This document shows, in pieces, positions 48,161-58,600 of a DNA stretch of 64,000 nucleotides (its first letter is position 1; every line of letters starts with the position of its first letter). A program made the translations under genes and the position numbers. The DNA lies in NCBI GenBank assembly GCA_910577315.1, contig CAJTME010000003.1, forward strand, positions 195,075-259,074. The letters run 5' to 3'. The notes under the pieces are model-generated. The model was given only the letters and a program-made list of their open reading frames with translations, ran no database searches and had not been told where the DNA came from. Source of the stretch: an uncultured Muribaculaceae bacterium (lineage in GTDB: Bacteria; Bacteroidota; Bacteroidia; Bacteroidales; Muribaculaceae).

Positions 48161-50917
48161 ATGAGATTCAAACTGTTTCTATTAGTGCTTCTATCGGCTG
48201 TCATGCCGGTTTTGGCCCAGACGCAGACCGTTAAGGGCACTGTGCTTGACGCCACCACCGAACAGCCCCTGATCGGAGCGCTTGTGACAGCCGGCTCAAG
48301 CAATACCGGCGTCACCACCGACCTCGACGGCAACTTCACAATCGTGGTGCCGCAACAAGTCAATGTAATCACGGTTTCGTATGTCAACTTCGACTCCCAG
48401 AGCGTCCGCATTGCCGGCAACGACATCGTCGTGCGACTGATGCCCACCGCCGCCGAGACAGACTACTACGGCGACTCGCAGGACCTCATCTTCGACGAGG
48501 CTCTCCTCGAAGACGAGAACGAGAACACCCAGGGCATCGCCGCCCTCACCGGCTCGAACGATGACATATATTATAATACGGCTTCTTACAACTTCGGCCC
48601 GATGTATTTCCGCTACCGCGGCTACGACAGCCAGTACCAGGCCGTTTACATCAACGGCGTCCAGATGAACGACCTCATCCGCGGCCGATTCAACTTCTCG
48701 TCGCTGATGGGCATGACATCGCGCGCATTCCGCAACAAAACCACAGGCGTCGGCCTCGCCGCCACCAACTTTGGCCTCGGCGACATCGGCGGCTCGGTAA
48801 ACTACAACACCGTCACCGACACCTATGCCCCCGGCTTCAACGGTTCGGTCGCATACACCAACTCCAACTACATGCTCCGCGGCATGGTCACCTATTCGTC
48901 GGGCCTCAACAAGAAAGGCTGGGCCTACACCGTCAGCGCAATCGGACGCTGGGCCAACGAAGGCGTAATCGAAGGCACATTCTACAACTCGGGCGGCCTC
49001 TTCCTCTCAATCGAGAAGTGGTTCAACGCCCAGAACCAGCTCGTGCTCACCGCATGGGGCGGCCCCACACAGCGCGCCACCGCCGCCGCGACATATCAGG
49101 AAGTCTACGACCTGATGGACAACAACCTCTACAACCCCAACTGGGGCTGGTACCAGGGCAAGAAACGCGCCTCGCGCATCACCGAGACCTACGACCCCAC
49201 CGCAATGCTCAACTGGCTCTACAAAAAGGGCGAGACAACGGTCAACACAGCCGCCGCTTTCTCATATAACTACTACAACCGCTCGGCCCTCCAGTACTAC
49301 AAGGCCAACGACCCCAACCCCACCTACTACCGCTACCTGCCCTCCTACTACCTCGACGACGACGGCAATCCCACCGCTCAGAGCGAATACTACACCTGGC
49401 TGTGGCAGAACGACGAAAGCTTCTCGCAAATCAACTGGGACAACCTCTACCTGGTCAACCAGCTCAACAACGAGACCAACCTCTCACTCCCCGAAAGCGC
49501 AAAGCAGGGTGCCAGCTACATCCTTGAGAACCGCATCAACACCACTGTTAATGTAAAACTCAACTCATACATCAACACCCGCCTCAACAAATACATCACC
49601 CTCCAGGGCGGTATCGCGGCAAGCTTTGCCAACTCGGCCAACTACAAGACAGTACGCGACCTCCTCGGCGGCGAATTCTGGGTGGACATCGACCCGTTCT
49701 CTGACCGCGACATAACCCTCGCCACCGACAACCTCGTCAACAACTTCAACTACCCCGACCCCTACAACCACCGCGTTTACAAAGGCGACAAATTCGGCTA
49801 TGACTACAACATCTATGCCTTCAACGCCAACGCCTGGATTCAGAACAACGTGACCCTCCCCCGCTGGGACCTCAACTACGGCCTGAAAGTATCCCACACC
49901 CAATACCAGCGCGACGGCCACATGCGCAACGGCCGCGCTCCCCAAAACTCCTACGGCAAAGGCGAATGGCAGGTATTTGACAACGTCGGCCTCAAACTCG
50001 GCGCAACCTTCAAGGCCGACGGCCACAACTACATCATGGCCCACGCCGACTACGAGACCCGCGCCCCGCTCGCCGACGCAATCTACCTCATGCCCCGCGT
50101 CAAGAACGATGTGGTCGCAAACGTCGAGAGCGAAGCCGTCTACTCGGGCGACATCAGCTACGTATGGAACTACCGCCGCTTCCGCGGCTCGCTCACCGCT
50201 TTCGGCACAATGAGCGACAACGGCATCGAACGCACCGGCTTCTATGACGAACGCGTAAACTCATACACATATTTCGTCCTCTCAGGCGTCAAGAAGGTCT
50301 ACAAAGGCCTCGAACTCGGCATGGCTTACAAAATCACTCCCTCGGTGACCGCAACCTTCGCCGGAAACTACTCGCGCTTCCAGTACAAGAACAACCCCCA
50401 GGGCACACACACCTACGAAAACGGCCTCTACCCCGACAAAACCGAGACCGTCTATCTCAAGAACTACTACGTGGGCTCAACTCCCCAGTTCGCCACCAAC
50501 CTCGGCTTTGACTGGGCAGCACCCGGCATGTGGTTCTTCGGAATCAACGGCACCTACCAGGGCGACTCTTACGTAAACCTCTCGCCCGCCTACCACGAGA
50601 GCCTTCCCGACCTCTGGGCTCTCTATCCCAACCCCGCCGACCTTGACGCAAAAATCAAGGAACTCGCCACACAGGACAAGCTCAAGAACGCCTTCACGCT
50701 CAACCTCTCAATCGGCAAACTCATCTACATCAACCGAAACGTGAGCCTGAACTTCAACCTCAACATCAACAACATCCTCAACAACCGCGACGTCGTTACC
50801 TACGCCTACCAGCAGGGCCGCATCGACACCAAGAACTACAACCGCACCGAGTATCCCAACCGCTACTCCTACGCCCAGGGCGTGCGCGTGTTCTTCAACG
50901 CCGGTATCCGTTTCTAA
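48161..50917 (+). CDS. TonB-dependent receptor, non-SusC type
   Basis: This 918-aa outer-membrane protein has a signal peptide (LFLLVLLSAVMPVLAQ). A carboxypeptidase-regulatory-like domain follows (VKGTVLDATTEQPLIGALV, VTTDLDGNFTIVV). The plug has YFRYRGYDSQYQAVYINGVQMND and GLGDIGGSVNYNT, and a long barrel ends in RVFFNAGIRF. The SusC hallmark NEVVVTALG is absent, and the plug follows an acidic stretch (FDEALLEDENENTQG). It imports a substrate using TonB. Its two lipoproteins (DUF5689) begin 24 bases downstream and take the place SusD would have, and a secreted EEP enzyme is divergent. The substrate may be nucleic acid or another phosphodiester; this is inferred. Confidence 0.9.
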   Translation: MRFKLFLLVLLSAVMPVLAQTQTVKGTVLDATTEQPLIGALVTAGSSNTGVTTDLDGNFTIVVPQQVNVITVSYVNFDSQSVRIAGNDIVVRLMPTAAETDYYGDSQDLIFDEALLEDENENTQGIAALTGSNDDIYYNTASYNFGPMYFRYRGYDSQYQAVYINGVQMNDLIRGRFNFSSLMGMTSRAFRNKTTGVGLAATNFGLGDIGGSVNYNTVTDTYAPGFNGSVAYTNSNYMLRGMVTYSSGLNKKGWAYTVSAIGRWANEGVIEGTFYNSGGLFLSIEKWFNAQNQLVLTAWGGPTQRATAAATYQEVYDLMDNNLYNPNWGWYQGKKRASRITETYDPTAMLNWLYKKGETTVNTAAAFSYNYYNRSALQYYKANDPNPTYYRYLPSYYLDDDGNPTAQSEYYTWLWQNDESFSQINWDNLYLVNQLNNETNLSLPESAKQGASYILENRINTTVNVKLNSYINTRLNKYITLQGGIAASFANSANYKTVRDLLGGEFWVDIDPFSDRDITLATDNLVNNFNYPDPYNHRVYKGDKFGYDYNIYAFNANAWIQNNVTLPRWDLNYGLKVSHTQYQRDGHMRNGRAPQNSYGKGEWQVFDNVGLKLGATFKADGHNYIMAHADYETRAPLADAIYLMPRVKNDVVANVESEAVYSGDISYVWNYRRFRGSLTAFGTMSDNGIERTGFYDERVNSYTYFVLSGVKKVYKGLELGMAYKITPSVTATFAGNYSRFQYKNNPQGTHTYENGLYPDKTETVYLKNYYVGSTPQFATNLGFDWAAPGMWFFGINGTYQGDSYVNLSPAYHESLPDLWALYPNPADLDAKIKELATQDKLKNAFTLNLSIGKLIYINRNVSLNFNLNINNILNNRDVVTYAYQQGRIDTKNYNRTEYPNRYSYAQGVRVFFNAGIRF

Positions 50918-50941
50918 CACATTAATATATAAAAGAAAATC

Positions 50942-52645
50942 ATGAAAAAGATTTCATCATATATCACTGCCCTGGCAATCGGAGCGCTGGCCTTGCAATC
51001 CTGCTCGGACAACTGGGAACAGCCGGCCTACGCCGTTCCCACGTTCCCGTCGGGCCTCGAAGCCAACACCACCATCGCCGACCTCAAGGCAGCCTACTGG
51101 CAGGACTCAGATTCATACGGCACCCGCGTCGGCCTGCTTGACAACGGCGACTCAATCGTCATCGTCGGCACAATCATGAGCACCACCACCCCCGGCAACA
51201 TCTACAAGGCCCTCTACCTCCAGGACGAGACCGGCGCAATATGCATCGGCATCGACACCACCGCAGTGTCTGTCGCCTATCCAATGGGCGTAGCCATGGC
51301 CGTGAACTGCACCGGCCTGCAGATAGGCCGTTACAGTGGCATGATGCAGATGGGCACCGCCGACGGCTCAGGCGTAAACCGCATCACCATGCCCGAGCTT
51401 CGCCCACACGTCCACATCGACTACTTCCTCGGCAAGCCCGACACAACCCTCACCACAATCACCGAGCTCAACGAGGCCATGAAGACCACCGAGGGCAAAA
51501 TCAAGTGGCAGGGCAAGATGATACGCATCAACAACGTCAAGTTCGCCGAGGCCGGACAGCCCTTCACAAACGGCTCTACAACCTCGCGCTACATCGTAGA
51601 CGACGAAGGCAACCGCATGATTGTCTACAACAGCTCATACTCCGACTTCGCCTACGACGAACTCCCCTACGGCCACGGCGACATCGCCGGCATCCTCTCG
51701 TGCTACCGCACGTCATGGCAGATTCTCCTCAACGACACCGACGGCTGCATCGACTTTGACGGCGAAGGCAAGCCCGAAGGCCCCGTAGAGACAATCGAGC
51801 CCGCCGGCGAAGGCACACTCGCCAGCCCGTACAACGTAGCCAAGGCCGTGCAGCTCGTAACCGGTGGAAACGCCCCTGCCACCGAAGTCTACGTCAAGGG
51901 CACAATCAGCGAAATCTCTGAAATCGACCCATCGTTCGGCAACGCGACTTACGACATCGTCGACGCCCCGGGTCTGCGCGCCCTCAAAATCTACCGTGGC
52001 TATTGGCTCGACGGTGCGAAATTCACCTCAACCGACCAGCTTGAAGTCGGCAAGGAAGTCGTGGTATACGGCAAGATCGAGAACTACAACAACTCCACCC
52101 CCGAGATGCTTCAGGGCAACAAGATCATCAGCTACGACGGCCAGGGCGGTTCCTCCACCCCCACTCCCCCCACCGGCGACGGCACCACCCTTCTCAACGC
52201 TTCAAACGAGAACGGCCTCGACGGCTGGGCCGTGTCGAACACCGAAATCTGGACCTGGAAAACCTATAACGGCGCATCCTACCTCAACGGTTCGGCATTC
52301 AACCTCACCCTCAACGCCGACGCATGGGCCGTTTCGCCTAAGCTGACCGTCGGCACCGGCAATGCCTCAGTGTCGTTCGAACACGCCGGCAAATTCCAGG
52401 ACGCAGGTCTCCGCACCCTCTGCACCATCAACGTGCGCGAGACCGGAACGACCGAGTGGACTAAACTCAACATCCCCACCTGGCCCGAAGCCGGCGCATG
52501 GACATTCGTCAGCTGCGGCGCCATCGACCTCAGCGCCTATGCCGGAAAGACCGTCGAGATCGGTTTCTGCTATGGCAAGGGATGCACCGACACCTGGGAA
52601 ATCCGCAATCTCACATTCGTCAACGCCACAACGGCAACTGAATAA
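50942..52645 (+). CDS. DUF5689 lipoprotein with OB-fold-like and jelly-roll domains
   Basis: This 567-aa protein has a lipoprotein signal ending in LQSC (Cys21). Its N-terminal half is a DUF5689-type region: NTTIADLKAAYWQDSDSYGT, then VIVGTIMSTTTPGNIYKALYLQDETGAICIGID, an OB-like strand pattern. A second OB-like segment follows (ATEVYVKGTISEISEIDPSFG to GKEVVVYGKIEN). The C-terminal 150 residues form a jelly-roll/choice-of-anchor-like domain (WTWKTYNGASYLNGSAF, SPKLTVGTGNASVSFEHAGKFQ). It follows the TonB receptor after 24 bases. A surface lipoprotein that presents substrate to the receptor is the simplest role. Confidence 0.8.
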   Translation: MKKISSYITALAIGALALQSCSDNWEQPAYAVPTFPSGLEANTTIADLKAAYWQDSDSYGTRVGLLDNGDSIVIVGTIMSTTTPGNIYKALYLQDETGAICIGIDTTAVSVAYPMGVAMAVNCTGLQIGRYSGMMQMGTADGSGVNRITMPELRPHVHIDYFLGKPDTTLTTITELNEAMKTTEGKIKWQGKMIRINNVKFAEAGQPFTNGSTTSRYIVDDEGNRMIVYNSSYSDFAYDELPYGHGDIAGILSCYRTSWQILLNDTDGCIDFDGEGKPEGPVETIEPAGEGTLASPYNVAKAVQLVTGGNAPATEVYVKGTISEISEIDPSFGNATYDIVDAPGLRALKIYRGYWLDGAKFTSTDQLEVGKEVVVYGKIENYNNSTPEMLQGNKIISYDGQGGSSTPTPPTGDGTTLLNASNENGLDGWAVSNTEIWTWKTYNGASYLNGSAFNLTLNADAWAVSPKLTVGTGNASVSFEHAGKFQDAGLRTLCTINVRETGTTEWTKLNIPTWPEAGAWTFVSCGAIDLSAYAGKTVEIGFCYGKGCTDTWEIRNLTFVNATTATE

Positions 52646-52663
52646 CCATAATAACCTCAGACA

Positions 52664-55444
52664 ATGAAACATCTGACAAAATATTTCGTTGGCGCACTGG
52701 CTCTGGTGGCCTCGGCGATGGGTTTCTCATCCTGCCAGGACCACTTCGACGAGCCCAATCCCGACCAGGCCCCCGTGGCCTCGATGAAGGCCAACACAAC
52801 CATCGCCGAGCTCAAACAGCTCGCATGGAGCGACAAAGACAACTACTGCAACGAAATCTACACAAAGGAGTGGTACGCAGCCGCCGAGGCCGACCGCACC
52901 GATGCCATGAAGACCGAAGGCACGCACATCATCGTCAGCGGCCGCGTCGTTTCCAGCGACTTCGCCGGCAACTGCTTCAAATACATCGTGCTGCAGGACG
53001 AAACCGGTGCCCTCAACTTCTCCATCAACTCCTACAACCTCTACCTCCAGTACCGCCGCGGCCAGGAAGTCCTCGTCGACATCACCGGCCTCTACATGGG
53101 CAAATACCGCGGCCTGCTCCAGGTAGGCTTCCCCAGCTACAACTCATCCCTCGTCGACCCCAACGACCCCAACAACCAGCCCTACGAGACATCCTTCATG
53201 GCTCCCGAATTCTTCAGCCGCAACAAGGAACTCAACGGCTGGCCCAACCTCGCCGACGTCGACACCATCCAGGTAAACAGCTTTGCTGAGCTCGACATCA
53301 CCCCCGCCGGCCTCCGCAAATGGCAGAGCCAGCTCGTACGCTTCAACAATGTCGAATTCGTCAAGAGCGACCTCGAGACCCTCTCGACCTACCATTCCAG
53401 CGGCGAAACCCAGCAGATACGCGACGCCGAAGGCAACACCCTCGACATCCGCACCTCAGGCTACGCCAACTTCTGGAACATGCGCGTTCCCGAAGACAAG
53501 TGCGACGTCGTCGCCATCCTCGGCTACTACGTAAACCTCGCCGGCAGCGGCGGCTGGCAGCTCACCCTCCTCGATGCCGCCTCCATCATGAACCTCGGCA
53601 ACCCCTCCGTGCCCCAGGGCTCCGAAACAAATCCCTGGTCCGTACAGCAGGCCATCGCCCTCCAGGCCAACGATGAAAACAAGACCGGTTGGGTCAAGGG
53701 CTACATCGTCGGCACCGTCGCTCCCGGCGTCGAGACAATCAGCTCGAACAACGACATCGACTGGACCGACCAGCCCCTCCTCGGCAACACCCTCGTCATC
53801 GGCGAGACCCCCGAGACCAAAGACATCGCACAGTGCCTCGTGATTGAACTTCCCGAAGGCTCAGCCCTCCGCGCCGCAGCCGCCCTCCGCGAGAACCCCG
53901 GCAACTACGGCAAGGAAATCGACCTCAAGGGCACATTCGCCGAGGTCATGGGCACATTCGGCATCACCGGCAACAACGGTACCACCTCCGACTTCCACCT
54001 CGAAGGCGTCACACCTGAAGAACCCACCGTAGGCGACGGCTCTGAACAGAACCCCTACAACTGCGCCCAGGTAATCGCCATGAACCCCTCGTCAACAACC
54101 AATGCCGTCGAAAGCGGAATATGGGTAAGCGGCTACATCGTCGGATACTATCAGGACTACGCAGCCCACTTTGAAGCCGGCGGTTCACAGCGCGCCAACA
54201 TCCTCATCTCTGACAATCCCTCGGCCAACGCCGCCGCCCAGTGCGTCTGCATCCAGCTCGTGGCACAGACTGCGACACGCGAGGCCCTGAACCTCGTCGA
54301 CAACCCCGGCGTCCTCGGCAAGCAAGTGAGCGTATTCGGCGACGTGATGAAATACAACACACTCCCCGGCATCAAGAACACCTCCGACTACAAGATGGAC
54401 GGTTCCGGCACCCCCGTCACCCCGCCCGCAACCGGCCAGACCGTCACCCTCCTCGGCGGTTCTGACGCCAACGGCGCCGCCGACTGGACTTTCGACACCA
54501 AGACCAAACCCGCATCCCTCCAATACGACATCTGGGCATGGCGTGAATACAACAGCGCCTACTATCTCAACGGCTCGGCATTCACAACTCCCGCCGAGAA
54601 CTCCGAGGCTTGGGCCATCTCGCCCGTAATCAACACCGCCGGCAACACCACCCTCAGCGTAGCCTTCGAGCATGCCGCCAAGTTCCAGACCACACTTCAG
54701 CAACTCTGCGGATTCGCCGTCAAGGAAGAAGGTGCCTCAGCCTGGACCATGCTCACCATCCCCACCTGGCCCGAAGCAGGTTCATGGACATTCGCCGCAT
54801 CCGGCTCTATCGACCTCAGCGTTTACGCCGGCAAGAAGATTCAGGTAGCCTTCAAATACGGTTCCAGCGCCGCCGGTGCCGACACCTGGGAAATCAAGAA
54901 CCTCACCTTCACCTCGTCGACCACTCCCGTCACCGTTGAAGGCGCAGGAAGTCCCGTAACTCCCGACGACCCCGTCAAACCCGACGATCCCGTCACACCT
55001 CCCGTGGGCGGCAACCAGGCCCTGTTCAACTTCGGCGACCCAACCACCCTCTCGGCCTCTCCGGCTCTCGGCGAAGAACAGCCCGACAACAACAACACAA
55101 AGATTGACGTCAACGGCACCATCTTCACCTCAAACGGCGTAACCGTCACCGATACCGGCACAGGCACCGAAGCCCGCCTCTACCACCAGGCCAACGGCGA
55201 CTGGAGCTACCGCATCTACAACAAGTCGACAGCCACCATCACCGCCCCCGCCGGCAAACACCTCGTCAGCGTAACCTTCGAGCCGCAGACCGGCACCCAC
55301 GCCACCAACCTCGGCAAGTGCACGTTCAACAGCGGCACCTATGCCGACAAGGTATGGACCGCGACCGGCACCTCGACAACATCCCTCGAGATAAACGTCA
55401 CCGCCACCGTAGGCCTCACCTCCATGACCGTGACATTCGAATAA
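52664..55444 (+). CDS. Large DUF5689 lipoprotein with repeated OB-like domains, jelly-roll and RLY module
   Basis: This 926-aa paralogue has a lipoprotein signal ending in FSSC (Cys24). It starts with the same DUF5689 core (NTTIAELKQLAWSDKDNYC, IIVSGRVVSSDFAGNCFKYI, VLQDETGALNFSIN). Two further OB-like domains of the DUF6359 kind follow (TGWVKGYIVGTVAPG and SGIWVSGYIVGYYQDY). A jelly-roll comes next (WAWREYNSAYYLNGSAF), then a Pro/Asp linker (TPDDPVKPDDPVTPP). It ends with the RLY module (ARLYHQANGDWSYRIYNKST). It is 18 bases downstream of the first lipoprotein and has a terminator after it. It is the largest binding protein of the putative uptake system. Confidence 0.8.
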   Translation: MKHLTKYFVGALALVASAMGFSSCQDHFDEPNPDQAPVASMKANTTIAELKQLAWSDKDNYCNEIYTKEWYAAAEADRTDAMKTEGTHIIVSGRVVSSDFAGNCFKYIVLQDETGALNFSINSYNLYLQYRRGQEVLVDITGLYMGKYRGLLQVGFPSYNSSLVDPNDPNNQPYETSFMAPEFFSRNKELNGWPNLADVDTIQVNSFAELDITPAGLRKWQSQLVRFNNVEFVKSDLETLSTYHSSGETQQIRDAEGNTLDIRTSGYANFWNMRVPEDKCDVVAILGYYVNLAGSGGWQLTLLDAASIMNLGNPSVPQGSETNPWSVQQAIALQANDENKTGWVKGYIVGTVAPGVETISSNNDIDWTDQPLLGNTLVIGETPETKDIAQCLVIELPEGSALRAAAALRENPGNYGKEIDLKGTFAEVMGTFGITGNNGTTSDFHLEGVTPEEPTVGDGSEQNPYNCAQVIAMNPSSTTNAVESGIWVSGYIVGYYQDYAAHFEAGGSQRANILISDNPSANAAAQCVCIQLVAQTATREALNLVDNPGVLGKQVSVFGDVMKYNTLPGIKNTSDYKMDGSGTPVTPPATGQTVTLLGGSDANGAADWTFDTKTKPASLQYDIWAWREYNSAYYLNGSAFTTPAENSEAWAISPVINTAGNTTLSVAFEHAAKFQTTLQQLCGFAVKEEGASAWTMLTIPTWPEAGSWTFAASGSIDLSVYAGKKIQVAFKYGSSAAGADTWEIKNLTFTSSTTPVTVEGAGSPVTPDDPVKPDDPVTPPVGGNQALFNFGDPTTLSASPALGEEQPDNNNTKIDVNGTIFTSNGVTVTDTGTGTEARLYHQANGDWSYRIYNKSTATITAPAGKHLVSVTFEPQTGTHATNLGKCTFNSGTYADKVWTATGTSTTSLEINVTATVGLTSMTVTFE

Positions 55445-55467
55445 CCGCCCGAACAGATTCCCTCCAT

Positions 55468-55499
55468 AAGCCCGCCGGCCACCCCGGCGGGCTTTTTTT
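55468..55499 (+). terminator. Intrinsic terminator of the TonB/DUF5689 operon
   Basis: AAGCCCGCCGG (55468-55478) pairs with CCGGCGGGCTT (55484-55494), then a run of T. A textbook hairpin. Confidence 0.92.
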
Positions 55500-55564
55500 A
55501 ATCATACTTCAGAAAAATAGCTTATAATCAGTCAAATTTATCGGCAATCAAAACAAATTACATT

Positions 55565-55594
55565 TTGCCATCCATGAAATTTTTCGTACCTTTG
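55565..55594 (+). promoter_or_regulatory. Promoter of the first alpha-amylase gene
   Basis: TTG at 55565-55567, 19 bases and TACCTTTG at 55587-55594, 48 bases before ATG 55642. Confidence 0.72.
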
Positions 55595-55641
55595 CCCTCA
55601 TTATCATTATCTTACTTTTATCACCTTAAATCATCTTTTTT

Positions 55642-58600
55642 ATGAAAAGAATTCTTAGTGCCGCAGCGCTTGCGCTCGCCTTCACGGCTCCGCAGACATA
55701 CGCTGCCGACTACGGAATCCCCGATGACATCCAGGCTGGCAACATCCTACATTGCTTCAACTGGACATTCAACGACATCAAGACCGAACTCCCCAACATC
55801 GCCGCTGCCGGTTTCGGTTCAATCCAGGTGTCGCCTGTTCAGGGCAACTGCGCCACAAACGCCGAATGGTTCTACGCCTACATGCCCTACGACTTCACCT
55901 TCAAGGCAAACGGAAACGGCTCGCGCGAGCAGCTCAAGGCCCTCTGCCAGGAAGCCGCAAACTACAACATCAAAATCATCGTCGACGTCGTGGCCAACCA
56001 CGTGAACCAGGCCTCAGGCTACCACAACACCTGGTGGGACAGCAACGGACGCGTACGCTGGAACGGCGGCGTTGACTACAACAACCGCTACTCAATCACC
56101 CACAACCAGCTCGGCGAATACGGTGACGTAAACTCCGAAGACGCCGAAGTCCAGGCTCGTGCCAAAACATTCCTCGAAGACCTCAAGAGCCTCGGCGTGA
56201 AAGGAATCCGTTGGGATGCCGCCAAGCACATCGGCCTCCCCTCCGAAAGCTGCAACTTCTGGAGCCAGATGGCATCCGTTGCCGGCCTGTGGCACTACGG
56301 CGAGATTCTCGACACCCCAGGCGGTGACAAATACACCCTTCTGAAAGAATACACCAACTATATTGGCGTAACCGACTCCGAATACTCCACCTGGACCCGC
56401 CAGCAGGTTGAAGGCGGCAACGTTCCCACCGGCCCCGGCTCCTGGACACCTAACGGAGTTCCCGCCGACAAGGTGGTATACTGGGCCGAGAGCCACGACG
56501 ACTACTCAAACGACGGCCAGTACGGCGAAAACACAGCCCTCGTATCACAGGATAAAATGGACCGCGCCTACGCAATCCTCGCCTGCCGCAACAACGAGAC
56601 TGCCCTCTACTTCTCCCGTCCCGCCGCCACCTCTCGCACCGCCATCAAGATGGGACAGAAAGGCTCCACCCACTTCACCACCAAGGAAGTCGCCGAAGTC
56701 AACAAATTCCGCAACGCCATGGCCGGAACACTCGACTACTTCTCCAACAGTAACGGTGTGGCATGCGTGACCCGTCAGGGCGGTGGCGCTGTCATCGTAA
56801 TCGGAGCCGGAGGCTCGCGCAACGTCAGCGTTGCCAACGGCGGCGGCTACGTTCCCGCCGGAACATACAAGGACCAGGTATCCGGCAACACCTTCACCGT
56901 GACCGCCACCACCATCAGCGGCCAGGTAGGTTCAACCGGCATCGCAGTCGTCTACAATCCCGACGGCGTCATTGTCGATCCCACACCGACCCCCGATCCT
57001 GATCCCACTCCCGATCCCGACCCCACCCCCGACGGCGCGCATTACATCTACTACGACGGCACATTCTCCGCTCCCCAGGTATGGGCTTGGACCGATGCCG
57101 CAAACTGCACCGCCTCCGGCACATGGCCCGGCGACAACATGACCCGCAAAAACAACAAATGGTACTGGGAAGTTCCCGCCGGCAAGCCCGTCCCCACCCA
57201 GGTCATCATCAGCTATAACGATGAAAAAATCGGCAGCGGCGACCTCACCTACGTCGACAAGGCAACCTACCACCAGGACGGTTCGTTCACCGTGAACACC
57301 ACCCCCGATCCCACTCCTGGCCCCGATCCCGACCCCACTCCCGCCGACGGTTTCGTAATCTACTACGACAACTCATCCTCGGCCTGGAGCCAGGTCAACA
57401 TCCACTACTGGTCCACCCCCTCCACAACCTGGCCCGGCGTAGCCATGACCAAGGTTGAAGGCAACATCTGGAAATACACCTTCACCGAAACTCCCGCCCT
57501 CTCAGGCTTCCTCTTCTGCAACGCCGAAGGCTCTGACCAGACCGCCGACTTCACCGGCGCACCCCTCAACAAACACCTCTACAAAGGCAGCGGCGGCAAG
57601 GGCGCCGTCACCGACCAGGGCGAATACAGCGCCGATCCCACTCCCGTGCAGCCCGTCGTGACTGCCAATCCCGCCGGCGGATATTTCACCGACAACGTGA
57701 CCGTGACCCTCTCAGTCGCTCCCGCAGCCACAATCTACTACACCACCGACGGCACCGCAGCCACCGCTTCTTCCAAGAAGTACACCTCGGCCCTCACCTT
57801 CACCGAGACCACAACCCTGCGCACCCTCGCCGTAACCGCCGACGGAGGCAAGAACGAGCAGTCATTCACCTACACCAAGCGCTCAGGCGATGACCCCGAG
57901 CCCACTCCCGGCCAAAACCTCATCACCGACTACTACAAGGTGAACCCCGACGGACGTGTCGGCACCAACAAGACCATCAGCATGAGCTTTGCCAACGGCA
58001 AGTCGACAACCGCCCTCTCCAACTGGACCGACAAAGAACTCATCGCCCAGGGTGTCGCACGCGACGTAGCCCAGGCCATGAAGGGCAACCACGAGCGTCC
58101 CGTCGTCGACTCATACGCCATCTATGCCGCATACGACAGCGAGTACCTCTACCTCGGCGCTCAGTTCGTCTACACCATCTGGGACCTCTACGGCGAAGGC
58201 AAGCAGCCCGGCGAATCCAAACCCTACAACATGGACGGACACATGCTCTGGGCATTCGACCTCAACCCCGACGCTGAATTTGACGGCTACATCAACGGCA
58301 ACGGCCCCATCTGGAACGAAGACCAGAAAGGCGCCAAATTCAACAACGGCGTCGATGCCGTTTGGATGGGCTCTACCAAGCCCGGCGTAGGCACACCCGG
58401 ATTCTTCATCCCCACCGCCGACGGCCACGCAAGCTACGACGCGGCATACTGCAAGAGCATCCCCGGCACCTACTACGGCTATGCCGACGGCATCCTCCCC
58501 TCAATCACCGAAATCTGGGGTCAGAAGGAATTCAACTTCGAGGCCGCAGTCCTCGAGACCAACGAAGGCTTCGTTGACCTCAGCGGCGAAGTTGACGCAA

